Notes: generated by a model from the sequence alone, not told the origin. A DNA stretch of 64,000 bases from Acidovorax sp. A1169 (GCF_030704685.1 NZ_JAUZDX010000017.1:90642-154641), one strand, 5' to 3'; positions 16,321-25,740 are shown, numbered from the stretch's first letter. Translations and numbers: made by a program.

Positions 16321-17232
16321 ATGCACCGCCATATCCCCAGCACCCGCGCCCTGCTCATCTTCGACGCCGTGGCGCGCCACCATGGCGTGGGCAAGGCCGC
16401 CCAGGAGCTGTGCCTGACCCACAGCGCGGTGAGCCAGCAACTGCGCCAGCTCGAAGGCCAACTGGGCCTGCAACTGGTGCGGCGCAGCGCGCGCGGCACC
16501 GAGCTGACCGAGGTGGGCCGCCGCTACCACGCGCAGATCGTGGGTGACCTGCTGCGCCTGCAGAACCACACGCGCGAGGCCATGGCCCAGCGCTCCGACG
16601 GCACCAGCCTGCAGGTGGGCTGCGTGCCGGTGTTCGCCGAGCGCTGGCTGCTGCCGCGCCTGCCCACCTTCCTGGCCGAGGAGCCGGCCTGCAGCGTGCA
16701 CCTGCAGGTCTACCCCACGCAAACCTACATGGCCGAGATCCCGTTCGACGTGGCCGTGCAATACGACGACGCGGCCTGGCCCGGCGCCCTGCAGCAGCCC
16801 CTGCTGCGCGAGGCCTGCGTGGCCGTGTGCTCGCCGGGATCGCGCCACAGGCGTGCCACGGAGCGCGGCGATTTCAGCGCCGTGCCGCTGCTTCAGCTCA
16901 GCTCGCGCCTGGGCGCCTGGGACGACTGGTTCGCCCACGCGGGCGTCGCCCACACGCCGGCGCACAGCCTGGGCGGGCACCGATTCGATCTGTTCTACAT
17001 GCTCGTGGAGGCGGTGCGCGCGGACCTGGGGGTGGGCCTGGTACCGCGTTACTTCGTGGAGCGTGAACTGCAATCGGGCGACCTGGCCCTGGCCCACCCT
17101 TTCGTGGACAGTGGCCTGCGCGGCTACAGCCTGTTCGTCGCGCGCGAACGGGCTCAGGAGCGCGCCGTCCAGGCCTTTGTCCACTGGCTCACACAGGCCG
17201 TGGCTGCGCAAGTGACCGTCACGGCACCATGA
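16321..17232 (+). CDS. LysR-family regulator, GcvA-like
   Basis: A 303-residue transcription factor. IPSTRALLIFDAVARHHGVGKAAQELCLTHSAVSQQLRQLE is the N-terminal helix-turn-helix region of the GcvA/AmpR branch, followed by the effector-binding domain from about residue 90 (LQVGCVPVFAERWLLPRLP). It is divergently placed 140 nt from the secreted M20 peptidase, which is the likely target. The ligand cannot be deduced. Confidence 0.91.
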   Translation: MHRHIPSTRALLIFDAVARHHGVGKAAQELCLTHSAVSQQLRQLEGQLGLQLVRRSARGTELTEVGRRYHAQIVGDLLRLQNHTREAMAQRSDGTSLQVGCVPVFAERWLLPRLPTFLAEEPACSVHLQVYPTQTYMAEIPFDVAVQYDDAAWPGALQQPLLREACVAVCSPGSRHRRATERGDFSAVPLLQLSSRLGAWDDWFAHAGVAHTPAHSLGGHRFDLFYMLVEAVRADLGVGLVPRYFVERELQSGDLALAHPFVDSGLRGYSLFVARERAQERAVQAFVHWLTQAVAAQVTVTAP

Positions 17233-17235
17233 TGC

Positions 17236-18408
17236 TCATGCCCTGCGGCGCTGCACGGCCAGCCACGCCAGGCCTGCACCCGTGACCACGATGGGTACCA
17301 GCGAGCCCGCATTGAGCAGCGTCCAGCCCTGGGTGGTGACCAGCACGCCCGACGAGAAGGCACTCACCGCCAGCGTCGCGAACACGCAGAAGTTGATGGC
17401 GGCCTGGGCGCGGTCCTTTTCCTCGGGCCGGTAGGCCGTCATGGCCAGCGTGGTGGCGCCGGTGAAGAGGAAATTCCAGCCCACGCCCAGCATGAACAGG
17501 GCGATGCCGAAGTGGTGCAGCTCCACCCCCGACAGCGCCACGGCCACGCAGGCGAAGTTAAGCAGCACGCCCGTGCCCATGACCGGCAGCACACCCAGGC
17601 GCTTGATCAGGTGGCCCGTGAAGAAGCCCGGCGCGAACATGCCGATCACATGCCACTCCAGCACCACTGCCGCCTGGTCGAAGGCGAAGCCGCACACCTG
17701 CATCGCCAGCGGCGTGGCCGCCATCAGCAGGTTCATCACGCCATAGCCCAGCGCAGCGCCCAGGATGGCCACCACGAAGGCGGGCTGGCGCATCAGCTCG
17801 GCCAGCGGCCGGCCTGTCTGGGGCTGGCCCGCCGCATTCAGCACCACGGGCAGCGCCTCGAAGCGGATAGCCGACATGGCGACCATGGCCAGCAGCGCCA
17901 CCCCGATGAGCGCGATGTAGGCCCCGGCAAACGGCACGGCGAACAGTGTGCGCGTGGCACTGGCCAGGTTGGGGCCTGCCACGGCGCCCAGCAGGCCACC
18001 CGCCAGCACCAGGGAGACGGCCTTCTCGCGGTAGGCCGGCACGGCCAGCTCTGCGGCTGCAAAACGGTAGAGCTGGCCATTGGCGCTGTAGTAGCCGGCC
18101 ACTACGGTGGCCGCGCACAGCAGCCAGAACTGTGCGCTGAACGCGGCCCAGGCGCACAGCGCCGCCGACAGCACGGCCACGGCCAGCCCGATCTGGAACG
18201 ACACCTTGCGCCCCCAGCGCGCCTGCGTGGCTGCCACCAGCGCCGTGGAAAGCGCGCCGCCCACCACATAGCCCATCACCGGCAGCGTCGCCATCCAGCC
18301 ATAGGGCGCCAGCTGCAGGCCCACGAGCCCGTTGATGGCGATGAAGACGACATTGTTGGTCAGGAAAAGGCCCTGGCACAGGGCCAGCAGCCAGAGGTTC
18401 TTGTTCAT
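17236..18408 (-). CDS. MFS transporter (12 transmembrane helices)
   Basis: A 390-residue membrane protein starting MNKNLWLLALCQGLFLTNN with twelve predicted helices and the MFS loop motif ATQARWGRKVSFQIG after helix 2. The central loop at about residues 185-210 (RFEALPVVLNAAGQ) divides the two halves. The closest style is the YfcJ/YhhS-like or uncharacterised drug/efflux-type MFS group found in Burkholderiales; the substrate is unknown. The start at 18408 is set by topology, since no strong Shine-Dalgarno sequence precedes it. It ends 4 nt from the LysR gene stop (convergent). Confidence 0.87.
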   Translation of the reverse strand: MNKNLWLLALCQGLFLTNNVVFIAINGLVGLQLAPYGWMATLPVMGYVVGGALSTALVAATQARWGRKVSFQIGLAVAVLSAALCAWAAFSAQFWLLCAATVVAGYYSANGQLYRFAAAELAVPAYREKAVSLVLAGGLLGAVAGPNLASATRTLFAVPFAGAYIALIGVALLAMVAMSAIRFEALPVVLNAAGQPQTGRPLAELMRQPAFVVAILGAALGYGVMNLLMAATPLAMQVCGFAFDQAAVVLEWHVIGMFAPGFFTGHLIKRLGVLPVMGTGVLLNFACVAVALSGVELHHFGIALFMLGVGWNFLFTGATTLAMTAYRPEEKDRAQAAINFCVFATLAVSAFSSGVLVTTQGWTLLNAGSLVPIVVTGAGLAWLAVQRRRA

Positions 18409-18596
18409 GAGGGGGGCACGGAGGCACGGGAGAAGGCACCCATTGTGCACAGCCGGCCTCCGGCGGCCGCACCTGTGCACCGACGGGATGGCCCGGACGT
18501 TGCACAGGGATTGGAGCCCGCGCGCGGCACGGATTGTGTATGGTGGGCCAAGCACGCTAGGCCTGTGGCGCTGCACGCATTGCAAAGGATGACCGG

Positions 18597-19214
18597 ATGT
18601 ACCACGGAGAACGTTTCAACAGCATCAGCCACTTGGTGGGCGCAGCCCTGGCCGTGGCGGGCACGGCGTTGCTGGTGGTGCTGGCCGCGCGGCTGGGCGA
18701 CCCATGGAAGATCGTGGGTTTCAGCATCTACGGCGCCATGCTGGTGGCGCTGTACACGGCATCCACCGCGTACCACAGCGTGCGAGGGCGCGCCAAGGAG
18801 ATCCTTCAGAAGGTGGACCATTGCAGCATCTACCTGCTGATCGCGGGCAGCTACACGCCGTTTGCACTGGTCTCGCTGCGCGGCGCCTGGGGCTGGTCGC
18901 TGCTGGGAGTCGTCTGGGGTCTGGCCCTGCTGGGCATCGCGCAGGAGATCTGGCTGGCCAAGGGCGCGCGCGTGCTCTCGCTGGTCATCTACGTGCTGAT
19001 GGGCTGGCTGGCCCTGGTGGCCGTGGTGCCTTTGTGGCAGGCGCTCACCCCCGCCGGCTTCGGCTGGCTGCTGGCGGGCGGCGCCTGCTACACCCTGGGC
19101 ATCGTCTTTTACGCCACCGACCACAAGGTGCGCCACGGCCACGGGCTATGGCACCTGTTCGTGCTGGGCGGAAGCATCTGCCACTTCGTCACCGTGCTGC
19201 TCTACGTGGCCTAG
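18597..19214 (+). CDS. Hemolysin III/PAQR-family membrane protein (TrhA-like)
   Basis: A 205-residue seven-helix membrane protein. The family landmarks are MYHGERFNSISHLVGA, STAYHSVRG, KVDHCSIYLLIAGSYTPFAL and HGLWHLFVLGGSICHF, which place the conserved Ser, Asp and His residues of the proposed metal site. Bacterial members have been linked to membrane-fluidity or energy homeostasis; lytic activity is not established for this one. It sits alone between an MFS transporter (divergent) and a convergent SRAP gene. Confidence 0.93.
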   Translation: MYHGERFNSISHLVGAALAVAGTALLVVLAARLGDPWKIVGFSIYGAMLVALYTASTAYHSVRGRAKEILQKVDHCSIYLLIAGSYTPFALVSLRGAWGWSLLGVVWGLALLGIAQEIWLAKGARVLSLVIYVLMGWLALVAVVPLWQALTPAGFGWLLAGGACYTLGIVFYATDHKVRHGHGLWHLFVLGGSICHFVTVLLYVA

Positions 19215-19230
19215 CGCACACGGCCGCTGG

Positions 19231-19971
19231 CTATTCCAGCCAGCCCTTCGGAACCTTGTCGGCCTTTTTTTCCAGCGGATTGGCGGTAAGCCACTGGGCC
19301 GGGTACTGGCGCATGAACTCCTTGGCCTTCTCCTGCCGTGCGCTGAGCCAGGCGTCGTAGGCGCCTTCGTTGAGGATGGCAGGCATGCTCTTTTCGCTGC
19401 CAGGCTGCTGGTAGCGGTGCATGAGGGCGTGGTTGTTGGCATTCACCGTGAGCAGCGCGTAGCTGAGCAGCACTTCGCCATCTGGCCCCTGCCACCGCGC
19501 CCACAGGCCCGCCACGCCCATGGGCTTGCCGTCCACCCGCGTGATGCGGGTGGGAACGGCCTTGCCGGGGCGAAAGTCGTCCTCGTAGAAGGCCAGCATC
19601 GGCACGATGCAGCGCTGGCCGTTGAGCCAGGCGTCGCGGAACGCTGTGCCGGTGGAGGCGGTATCGGACTTGGCATGCGCCAGTTTGGGCGCACGCAGCT
19701 TGCCATCGGACGCCGACTTGACCCAGTGCGGCACCAGGCCCCACTGCGCGGGCACCAGTTCGCGGCGCCGCGCGGCGCGGCTGGGCGGGGCTTCGGCCAG
19801 TCCATCGTCCGCGACCACTGGCGCAACCTCGTCGACCGCCTCTGCAGCGCGGATGAAAAAGCCGTTCTTGCGCGGCCACAGATGCCGCTCGCCCAGCACG
19901 GCGGGTGACTCCACTCCGAAGGATTCGGGGTAGGCGCTGGCGTTCTGCAAGGTTTCGTAGTAGGTGCTCAT
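19231..19971 (-). CDS. SRAP (YedK/HMCES-like) family protein with catalytic Cys2 replaced by Ser
   Basis: A 246-residue member of the SOS-response-associated peptidase family, which normally crosslinks to abasic sites in single-stranded DNA through Cys2. Family landmarks are QWGLVPHW, AFRDAWLNGQRCIVPMLAFYE (keeps the Glu of the active site), VAGLWARW, LLTVNANNHALMHRYQ (keeps a His) and MPAILNE. The N-terminus reads MSTYYE rather than MC: codon 2 is AGC, so the nucleophile is Ser, and the usual Asn-Ala-Arg-x-Glu motif reads HAKSDT. This predicts a lost or changed crosslinking chemistry. The start is firm, since no upstream in-frame MC start is evident in the divergent intergenic DNA. Confidence 0.88.
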   Translation of the reverse strand: MSTYYETLQNASAYPESFGVESPAVLGERHLWPRKNGFFIRAAEAVDEVAPVVADDGLAEAPPSRAARRRELVPAQWGLVPHWVKSASDGKLRAPKLAHAKSDTASTGTAFRDAWLNGQRCIVPMLAFYEDDFRPGKAVPTRITRVDGKPMGVAGLWARWQGPDGEVLLSYALLTVNANNHALMHRYQQPGSEKSMPAILNEGAYDAWLSARQEKAKEFMRQYPAQWLTANPLEKKADKVPKGWLE

Positions 19972-20041
19972 GCGGCGATGGTACCCGTGCGTGCACCACA
20001 GCCACCCTGGGCTGACCAGGCGGTGGCGGCTGGCGCGGTGT

Positions 20042-21199
20042 TCAGGATCTCGACTTGCCCGCCGAAGCTGCCGCCACCCGGTGACCCGGCGCCACCGCCA
20101 CCCGGTTGCGCCCCAGGGCCTTGGCGGTGTAGAGCGCCTGGTCGGCCCGCTCCAGGGTGTGCTCGATGGTCTCCTCGGGCACGTGCTGGGCCAGCCCGGC
20201 CGACACGGTGAAGCACACCGCGTCTGGCACATGCAGCACCTGCAGCCCCGCCACCGCAGCGCGCACCCGCTCCAGCAGTTCATGCCCGTCGTCCAGCCGG
20301 GTGTCGCAGAGCATGAGCACGAACTCTTCGCCACCCCAGCGGGCGAGCACGTCGGTGTCGCGCACGCTGGCGCGCACGGTGGCAGTGAAGGCCTGCAGGG
20401 CCCGGTCCCCCGTGGAGTGGCCGTGCAGGTCGTTGATCGGCTTGAAGTGGTCGATGTCCAGCAGCGCCAGCAGCAGGGGGCGGCCGCTGCGCAGGCTGCG
20501 CCGCTGCTCCAGCAGCATCAGGTCCACCATGGCGCGGCGGTTGAGCAGGCCCGTGAGCTCATCGCGCATGGCCAGTTCACGGTTTTCGGCCAGCGCCTGG
20601 GCCAGGGCCTCGCGCTGCTGGCGCAGGCGCTGGCGGATGCTCTGGATGCGCAGGTTCAGCGCGATCGAGCCCCCCAGCACCAGCAGCACCATGAGCGCAT
20701 AGGCGGTGTCCACGACGCCGTAGGTGCCGGCATTGAACCGGGCTGCCGCCGCAACCGCCACGACAAAGGCCAGCAGGGCATAGGCGCCGATGCCCACGAC
20801 CTGCGCCAGCGTCAGGCCGAAGGTGCCGAAGAACAGGATCATGGCCAGCACGGCAGGCACCACCCCGCGCGCGTCACCTGCGAGCACGTAGGCCACGGCA
20901 CCACTGGTGATGGTCCAGGCCATCTGGGCCATGGTGAGCGAGGGATCGGGCAGGCGCGCCGACCAGCCACTGAAGACCATGGCCGTCATCACCATGAGGC
21001 CGCCCACCGAAATGGCGGCCCACCACTGGACGGCCTCTTCGTGGGCGGTCATGCCGGCATGCGCGAGCATGAGCATCACGCCCGAGCTGCCGATCATGAG
21101 CAGCAGCGCGAGCAAGGCCATGCTGCCTATCGTGCGCTGCCGACGGTCAGTGGGAAGGAAGGAGCCCACCAGCCGCCGCCAGTGGGTGGGTTTGTGCAA
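20042..21199 (-). CDS. Membrane-anchored GGDEF diguanylate cyclase
   Basis: A 385-residue protein with about six transmembrane helices at residues ~25-185, a short coiled coil (RIQSIRQRLRQQREALAQAL) and a GGDEF domain from about residue 215. MRDELTGLLNRRAMVDLML opens the domain, LALLDIDHFKPINDLHGHSTGD provides the substrate site, and RWGGEEFVLMLCDTR is an intact active site. It should synthesise cyclic di-GMP. It is the second such cyclase in the window and is paralogous in layout to that at 9466, but the sensor regions differ. The 125-nt gap to rsmE contains a GC-rich hairpin (21284-21299). Confidence 0.92.
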   Translation of the reverse strand: MHKPTHWRRLVGSFLPTDRRQRTIGSMALLALLLMIGSSGVMLMLAHAGMTAHEEAVQWWAAISVGGLMVMTAMVFSGWSARLPDPSLTMAQMAWTITSGAVAYVLAGDARGVVPAVLAMILFFGTFGLTLAQVVGIGAYALLAFVVAVAAAARFNAGTYGVVDTAYALMVLLVLGGSIALNLRIQSIRQRLRQQREALAQALAENRELAMRDELTGLLNRRAMVDLMLLEQRRSLRSGRPLLLALLDIDHFKPINDLHGHSTGDRALQAFTATVRASVRDTDVLARWGGEEFVLMLCDTRLDDGHELLERVRAAVAGLQVLHVPDAVCFTVSAGLAQHVPEETIEHTLERADQALYTAKALGRNRVAVAPGHRVAAASAGKSRS

Positions 21200-21324
21200 G
21201 GTGGCCTGCCTCCCGCCAAGGGCACGTCGCCCGGGGTTGGGCGCACTGAGCCAGCGGCGCTGGCCGGGATTTTACCGGCGGGGCTCCCCGGGCGGGGAGT
21301 TTTTGTGTCGCATCCGCGCCTGGG

Positions 21325-22065
21325 TCAGGCGACCGTGAGCGCGGCGAGGGCCGCCAGGGGCGCCGTCTCGGCCCGCAGCACGCGCGCACCCAGGGTAACG
21401 GGCGCAAAGCCATGCTGCAGCGCCAGATCCTCTTCGACTGGGCTCAACCCGCCCTCGGGGCCCGACAGAAACACCACGGGACCTGTGCCCGCCGCCCCGG
21501 TGTGCAAAGGCACAGTGCCCGCCCGCAGCGACAGCAGCAGGCGCTGCGCCGTGCCCGCAGTGCCTGGCTGGGCCTGTGCGCGCACCCAATCCGCCAGGTC
21601 CACCGCGCAATGCACCACGGGCACGCGGTTGCGGCCGCACTGCTCGCAGGCGGACACGGCCACGGCCTGCCAGTGCGCCAGCTTCTTGTCGGCGCGCTCG
21701 CCCTTGAGCTTGAGCACGCTGCGCTCGGCCACCAGGGGGGTGATGCTGGCCACGCCGAGCTCGGCGGCCTTCTCCACGAGCCAGTCCATGCGCTCGTTGG
21801 CGGTGATGCCGGCCAGCAGGTGCACGGCGCGCGGGGCCTCGCGCTCGACGGCATGGTGGGCGCCGACCTGCACGCGCACGTCGCTGCGGCCCATGCGCAG
21901 CACGGTGGCTTCGAATTCGCCACCGGGGCCCTCCTGGCCGCCGTGAAAGAGGGTGATGGCGTCGCCGGGCTGCAGGCGCAGCACCTGCACGTGGCGGGCG
22001 GCGCCCGGGGGCAGGTCGATCTCGGCGCCGGGCGCAAGGTCGGTGGGGCAGTGGAAGCGGGGCAT
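21325..22065 (-). CDS. rsmE: 16S rRNA (uracil-1498-N3)-methyltransferase
   Basis: A 246-residue SPOUT-class methyltransferase acting on 16S rRNA in the 30S subunit. MPRFHCPTDL and ARHVQVLRLQPGDAITLFHG form the N-terminal PUA-like domain, and the C-terminal trefoil knot shows ERMDWLVEKAAELGV, SERSVLKL-type strand, FLSGPEGGLSPVEE and LGARVLRAETA. It lies 24 nt downstream of the amgK-like gene in the same direction, and that gap contains an ATAGC-type inverted repeat. Confidence 0.94.
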   Translation of the reverse strand: MPRFHCPTDLAPGAEIDLPPGAARHVQVLRLQPGDAITLFHGGQEGPGGEFEATVLRMGRSDVRVQVGAHHAVEREAPRAVHLLAGITANERMDWLVEKAAELGVASITPLVAERSVLKLKGERADKKLAHWQAVAVSACEQCGRNRVPVVHCAVDLADWVRAQAQPGTAGTAQRLLLSLRAGTVPLHTGAAGTGPVVFLSGPEGGLSPVEEDLALQHGFAPVTLGARVLRAETAPLAALAALTVA

Positions 22066-22067
22066 GA

Positions 22068-22088
22068 TTGCTATACTTTCAATAGCAA
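22068..22088. repeat. ATAGC-type inverted repeat
   Basis: TTGCTAT-ACTTTCA-ATAGCAA: perfect 7-bp arms with a 7-base centre fill the short amgK-rsmE gap. A similar design occurs at 55926-55944 and a shorter one at 58658-58673. Confidence 0.6.
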
Positions 22089-22089
22089 A

Positions 22090-23232
22090 TCAGACACGGC
22101 CAAAGGCATAGCCCATGGGCGCCTCGGTGCCCTCGATCTCGTCGAGCATCTTGAGCAGCGGGCCCAGCTGGCGGTAGCGGTGGGTGGTGGCACGGATATA
22201 GGCCATGAAGCGCGGCGCGTCGGCCAGGTATTTGGGCTTGCCGTCGCGCAGGGTGAGGCGGGCGAAGATGCCGGCGACCTTGAAGTGCCGCTGCAGGCCC
22301 ATCCATTCCACGCTGCGGTAGAACTCGCCGAAGTCCTCGCCGAAACCGCTGGCGCTGTTTGCGCCCAGCAGGCCGGCCTTGCGCGCCTTCTCCCAGTAAC
22401 GCACGGTAATGTCGATGACAAATTCCTCTTCCCAGCTGATGAAGGCATCGCGCATCAGGCTGGCGATGTCATAGGTGATGGGGCCGTAGACCGCGTCCTG
22501 GAAGTCGAGCACCCCGAGCGGCGCGCCCTCCTGCACCGGCACCATCAGGTTGCGGGTCATGAAGTCGCGGTGCACGTAGACCTGCGGCGCCGCCAGGTTG
22601 TGCGCCACGATGGCGTCGAACGCGCTGGACAGGGTGGCCTTCTGCGTATCGTCGAGCGTGATGCCGCGATGCTTTGCCAGGTACCAGTCGGGGAACAGCG
22701 CCAGCTCGCGGCGCAGCAGGGCCTCGTCGTATGCAGGCAGCACGCCGGGCTGGGAGGCCAGTTGCCACTGCAGCAGCACGTCGGTGGCCTGCTGGTACCA
22801 GGCATAGGCGTCGCGGGGCTTCTCGGGGTCGAGCAGTTCGATCAGCGTCTGGTGCCCCAGGTCGGACAGCAGCATGAAGCCGCCCGCCTCGTCCCAGGCC
22901 AGGATCTGCGGCACTTTCAGGCCGGCGTCGGCCAGGAGGCGCTGCACCTGCACGAAGGGGCGGCAGTTCTCCTTGTCGGGCGGGGCGTCCATCACGATGC
23001 AACTCGTGCCCAGCGCGGTGTCGATGCGCAGGTAGCGCCGAAAGCTCGCATCGGCGGATGCCGGGCGCAGCGTTTCGGGCTTGAGCTGGTGGCCTCCCAC
23101 CAGGGGCACCAGCCAGGCGTCGAAGGCGCGCTGGCGTTCGGCGTCAGGCCAGGTGACGGTGGAAGAAGAGGGCGTTGCCGCCGCCGCACCGGTGGGTGGG
23201 GAAGAGGAAGATGGGGGGAAAGGGTGGCTCAT
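22090..23232 (-). CDS. amgK: N-acetylmuramate/N-acetylglucosamine kinase-type phosphotransferase (AmgK-like)
   Basis: A 380-residue aminoglycoside-phosphotransferase-fold kinase. RPASADASFRRYLRI in the N-lobe, catalytic loop VYVHRDFMTRNLMV and metal motif LGVLDFQDAVYGPITYD match anomeric sugar kinases of the peptidoglycan recycling (AmgK-MurU) pathway, which phosphorylate recovered MurNAc or GlcNAc. It lies divergently upstream of lptD, the usual betaproteobacterial neighbour. The start at 23232 follows the expected size; the reading frame stays open for a further 2.7 kb antisense to lptD, which is not coding. The Ser/Pro/Ala-rich first 25 residues are atypical. No murU gene follows; rsmE does. 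Confidence 0.88.
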   Translation of the reverse strand: MSHPFPPSSSSPPTGAAAATPSSSTVTWPDAERQRAFDAWLVPLVGGHQLKPETLRPASADASFRRYLRIDTALGTSCIVMDAPPDKENCRPFVQVQRLLADAGLKVPQILAWDEAGGFMLLSDLGHQTLIELLDPEKPRDAYAWYQQATDVLLQWQLASQPGVLPAYDEALLRRELALFPDWYLAKHRGITLDDTQKATLSSAFDAIVAHNLAAPQVYVHRDFMTRNLMVPVQEGAPLGVLDFQDAVYGPITYDIASLMRDAFISWEEEFVIDITVRYWEKARKAGLLGANSASGFGEDFGEFYRSVEWMGLQRHFKVAGIFARLTLRDGKPKYLADAPRFMAYIRATTHRYRQLGPLLKMLDEIEGTEAPMGYAFGRV

Positions 23233-23304
23233 GGATAATCCGATTTTACAAACCCGTTCCCTGGCACGGGTTCCCCTCTTCTGATTCAGCCCATACCGTC
23301 CCAC

Positions 23305-25740
23305 GTGCCACGCCGCAAGCCCCCCACCGTGCAGACCCCTTCCTCCCGGACCCGGCCCGCCACGGCACCCGGGGAGCGGCTGCGCCGCCCCGTGCCGCGT
23401 GCCCTGGCCTATGGTGTGGCGCTGGCCTGGTGCGGCCTGCCGCTGGCCGTCCAGGCACAGAACGCCACGCCCAGTGCCTGGGATGCCCCACCGGCCCTGC
23501 GCAGTTCGCCCCTGCTGCAGGAAAACATTCCCGAGCCCGTGCGGCCGCAGTTGCCGATCTTCGTCACCGGCGACCACATCAGCGGACAGACGGACCTGAA
23601 CGCCACCATCGAAGGCAACGCCGAGCTGCGCCGGGGTGACACGGTCATCCGCGCCGACCGCCTGGACTATGACGTGCCCGAGGACCTGGCCAAGGCGCGC
23701 GGCTCGGTGCGCATCAACCGCGCCGGCAACGTCTACGAAGGCACGGCGCTCGACCTGCGGGTGGAGGCCTTCGAGGGCTTCTTCAACGACGCGCGCTACC
23801 GCTTCCTGGCCACGCAGGCCCATGGGGACGCCTCGCGCGTGGATTTCATCGACCGCCAGCGCTCCATCGTCCACGACGCCACCTACACCACCTGCCAGAA
23901 GGGCGACGAGGCCTCCTGGCAGCCCGACTGGGTGCTGCGCGCCAAGACCATCCGCATCGACCGCGAAGAGGAAGTGGGCACGGCCGAGAATGCGGTGCTG
24001 GAGTTCAAAGGCATCCCGCTGCTGCCGATCCCGCGCATCACCTTCCCGCTGTCGGACAAGCGCAAGTCGGGCCTGCTGCCCCCGTCCTTCGGGCTGGACA
24101 GCCGCGATGGCGTGGCCTACTCGCAGCCCTATTACTGGAACATCGCGCCCAACCGCGATGCCACGCTGCGCGCGGCCCTGCTGTCCAAGCGCGGCGCCAA
24201 CCTGGGCGGCGAGTTCCGCTACCTGGAACCCACCTACAAGGGCGAGATCAGCGGTGACTACATGCCGTCGGACCGCCTGCGCGACCGCGACCGCTGGGGC
24301 TTCACGGGCAAGCACGACGCGCTGATCGCCTCCCCCGTGGGCGGCCTGAACCTGAGCCTGAACCTGAACCGGGTGAGCGACGACAACTACTGGCGCGACT
24401 TCGGCCGCGTCTCCGAGCCGCTGCGCCAGCGCCTGCTGCCCGGCGATGCCACGCTGAGCTGGGGCGCCGGCGACATGTCGGTGCGGGCCCGGGCCCTCAA
24501 GTGGCAGACGCTGCAGGACGTGTCGGCGCCCATCGTGCCGCCGTACGACCGCATGCCGCAATTGGTATGGCGCTACGAGCCGAGCATGCTGCCCGGCGGC
24601 TTCGACGCCAGTGTGGAGCTTGATGCCACGCGCTTCCAGGCCGACCGCTTCTTGACCAAGCAGCCCGATGCCAACCGCTCGTTCGCGGTGGCGCAGATCA
24701 GCCGGCCGTTCCTTGCGCCCGCCGGCTTCATCACGCCGCGCCTGCAGCTGCACACCACGCAGTACCAGTTCGACGGCCCGCTCAGCGATGGCTCGCGCTC
24801 GGCCAACCGCACGCTGCCGACCTTCAGCCTGGACAGCGGCCTGGTGTTCGAGCGCGATGCGAGCTTCTTTGGCCGCTCGTTCCTGCAGACGCTGGAGCCC
24901 CGGGCGTTCTATACCTACACGCCCTACCGCGACCAGAGCAAGCTGCCGTTGTACGACACGGCGCTCAACGACTTCAACTTTGCCACCATCTACACCGAGA
25001 ACTCGTTCGGCGGCAATGACCGGCTGGCGGACAACAACCTCCTGACCATGGGCGTGACCACGCGCCTGATCGACCCCGACTCGGGCGCCGAGGCTGCGCG
25101 CTTCGGGGTGGCGCAGCGCGTGCGCTTCACCGACCAGCAGGTGACTCTGCCGGGCGCCGCGCCGGTGAACGACCGCCTTTCGGACATCCTGGTGGGCGCC
25201 GGCATCAACTGGACCAAGAACTGGGCCTACGACTCCACGGTGCAGTACAACCCCAAGACGCGGCGCTCCATCCGCTCCACCGTCGGCGCACGCTACAGCC
25301 CGGGCAACTACCGCACCATCAGCACCGCCTACCGCTTCCAGCGCGGCACCAGCGAGCAGATCGACATCGGCTGGCAGTGGCCGCTCAACGACCTGTGGGG
25401 CGACAAGGGCAAGGACCTCGGGCCCGGCCGCGGCCAGGGCCCCGGCCGCTGGTACACCATCGGCCGCCTGAACTTCAGCATGCAGGACCGCAAGCTGGTG
25501 GACAGCGTGGTCGGTCTCGAATACGACGGCTGCTGCTGGATCGGCCGCGTGGTGCTGGAACGCCTGCAGAACAGCGTTTCCACCTCCAACACCCGCCTGT
25601 TGTTCCAGATCGAGTTCGTCGGGTTCTCCCGCCTCAGCCTGGGCTCCAGCCCCCTCGATACCTTCAAGCAGAATGTGCCGCGCTACCAGAACCTGCGCGA
25701 CCAGGTTGGCTCGCCCAGCCGCTTCAGCAACTACGACTGA
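23305..25740 (+). CDS. lptD: LPS-assembly outer-membrane protein LptD
   Basis: An 811-residue outer-membrane beta-barrel that with LptE inserts lipopolysaccharide in the outer leaflet. After a signal-like segment (ALAYGVALAWCGLPLAVQAQ, cleaved near residue 51) comes the LptA-like beta-jellyroll (IFVTGDHISGQTDLNATIEG to about residue 200). The barrel starts near GIPLLPIPRITFPLSDKRKSG. Cysteines in TTCQKGD and in DGCCWIGRVV are the conserved disulfide positions. The start is a GTG at 23305 without a clear Shine-Dalgarno sequence, giving a long basic leader; downstream GTGs are alternatives. It is followed by surA after 11 nt. Confidence 0.94.
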   Translation: MPRRKPPTVQTPSSRTRPATAPGERLRRPVPRALAYGVALAWCGLPLAVQAQNATPSAWDAPPALRSSPLLQENIPEPVRPQLPIFVTGDHISGQTDLNATIEGNAELRRGDTVIRADRLDYDVPEDLAKARGSVRINRAGNVYEGTALDLRVEAFEGFFNDARYRFLATQAHGDASRVDFIDRQRSIVHDATYTTCQKGDEASWQPDWVLRAKTIRIDREEEVGTAENAVLEFKGIPLLPIPRITFPLSDKRKSGLLPPSFGLDSRDGVAYSQPYYWNIAPNRDATLRAALLSKRGANLGGEFRYLEPTYKGEISGDYMPSDRLRDRDRWGFTGKHDALIASPVGGLNLSLNLNRVSDDNYWRDFGRVSEPLRQRLLPGDATLSWGAGDMSVRARALKWQTLQDVSAPIVPPYDRMPQLVWRYEPSMLPGGFDASVELDATRFQADRFLTKQPDANRSFAVAQISRPFLAPAGFITPRLQLHTTQYQFDGPLSDGSRSANRTLPTFSLDSGLVFERDASFFGRSFLQTLEPRAFYTYTPYRDQSKLPLYDTALNDFNFATIYTENSFGGNDRLADNNLLTMGVTTRLIDPDSGAEAARFGVAQRVRFTDQQVTLPGAAPVNDRLSDILVGAGINWTKNWAYDSTVQYNPKTRRSIRSTVGARYSPGNYRTISTAYRFQRGTSEQIDIGWQWPLNDLWGDKGKDLGPGRGQGPGRWYTIGRLNFSMQDRKLVDSVVGLEYDGCCWIGRVVLERLQNSVSTSNTRLLFQIEFVGFSRLSLGSSPLDTFKQNVPRYQNLRDQVGSPSRFSNYD

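Noticed and set aside
21284..21299. CTCCCCGGGCGGGGAG hairpin followed by T5 rightward between the GGDEF and rsmE genes
   Set aside because: Looks like a terminator only on the plus strand, where no gene is being read; both neighbours read leftward, so I do not call it a terminator.
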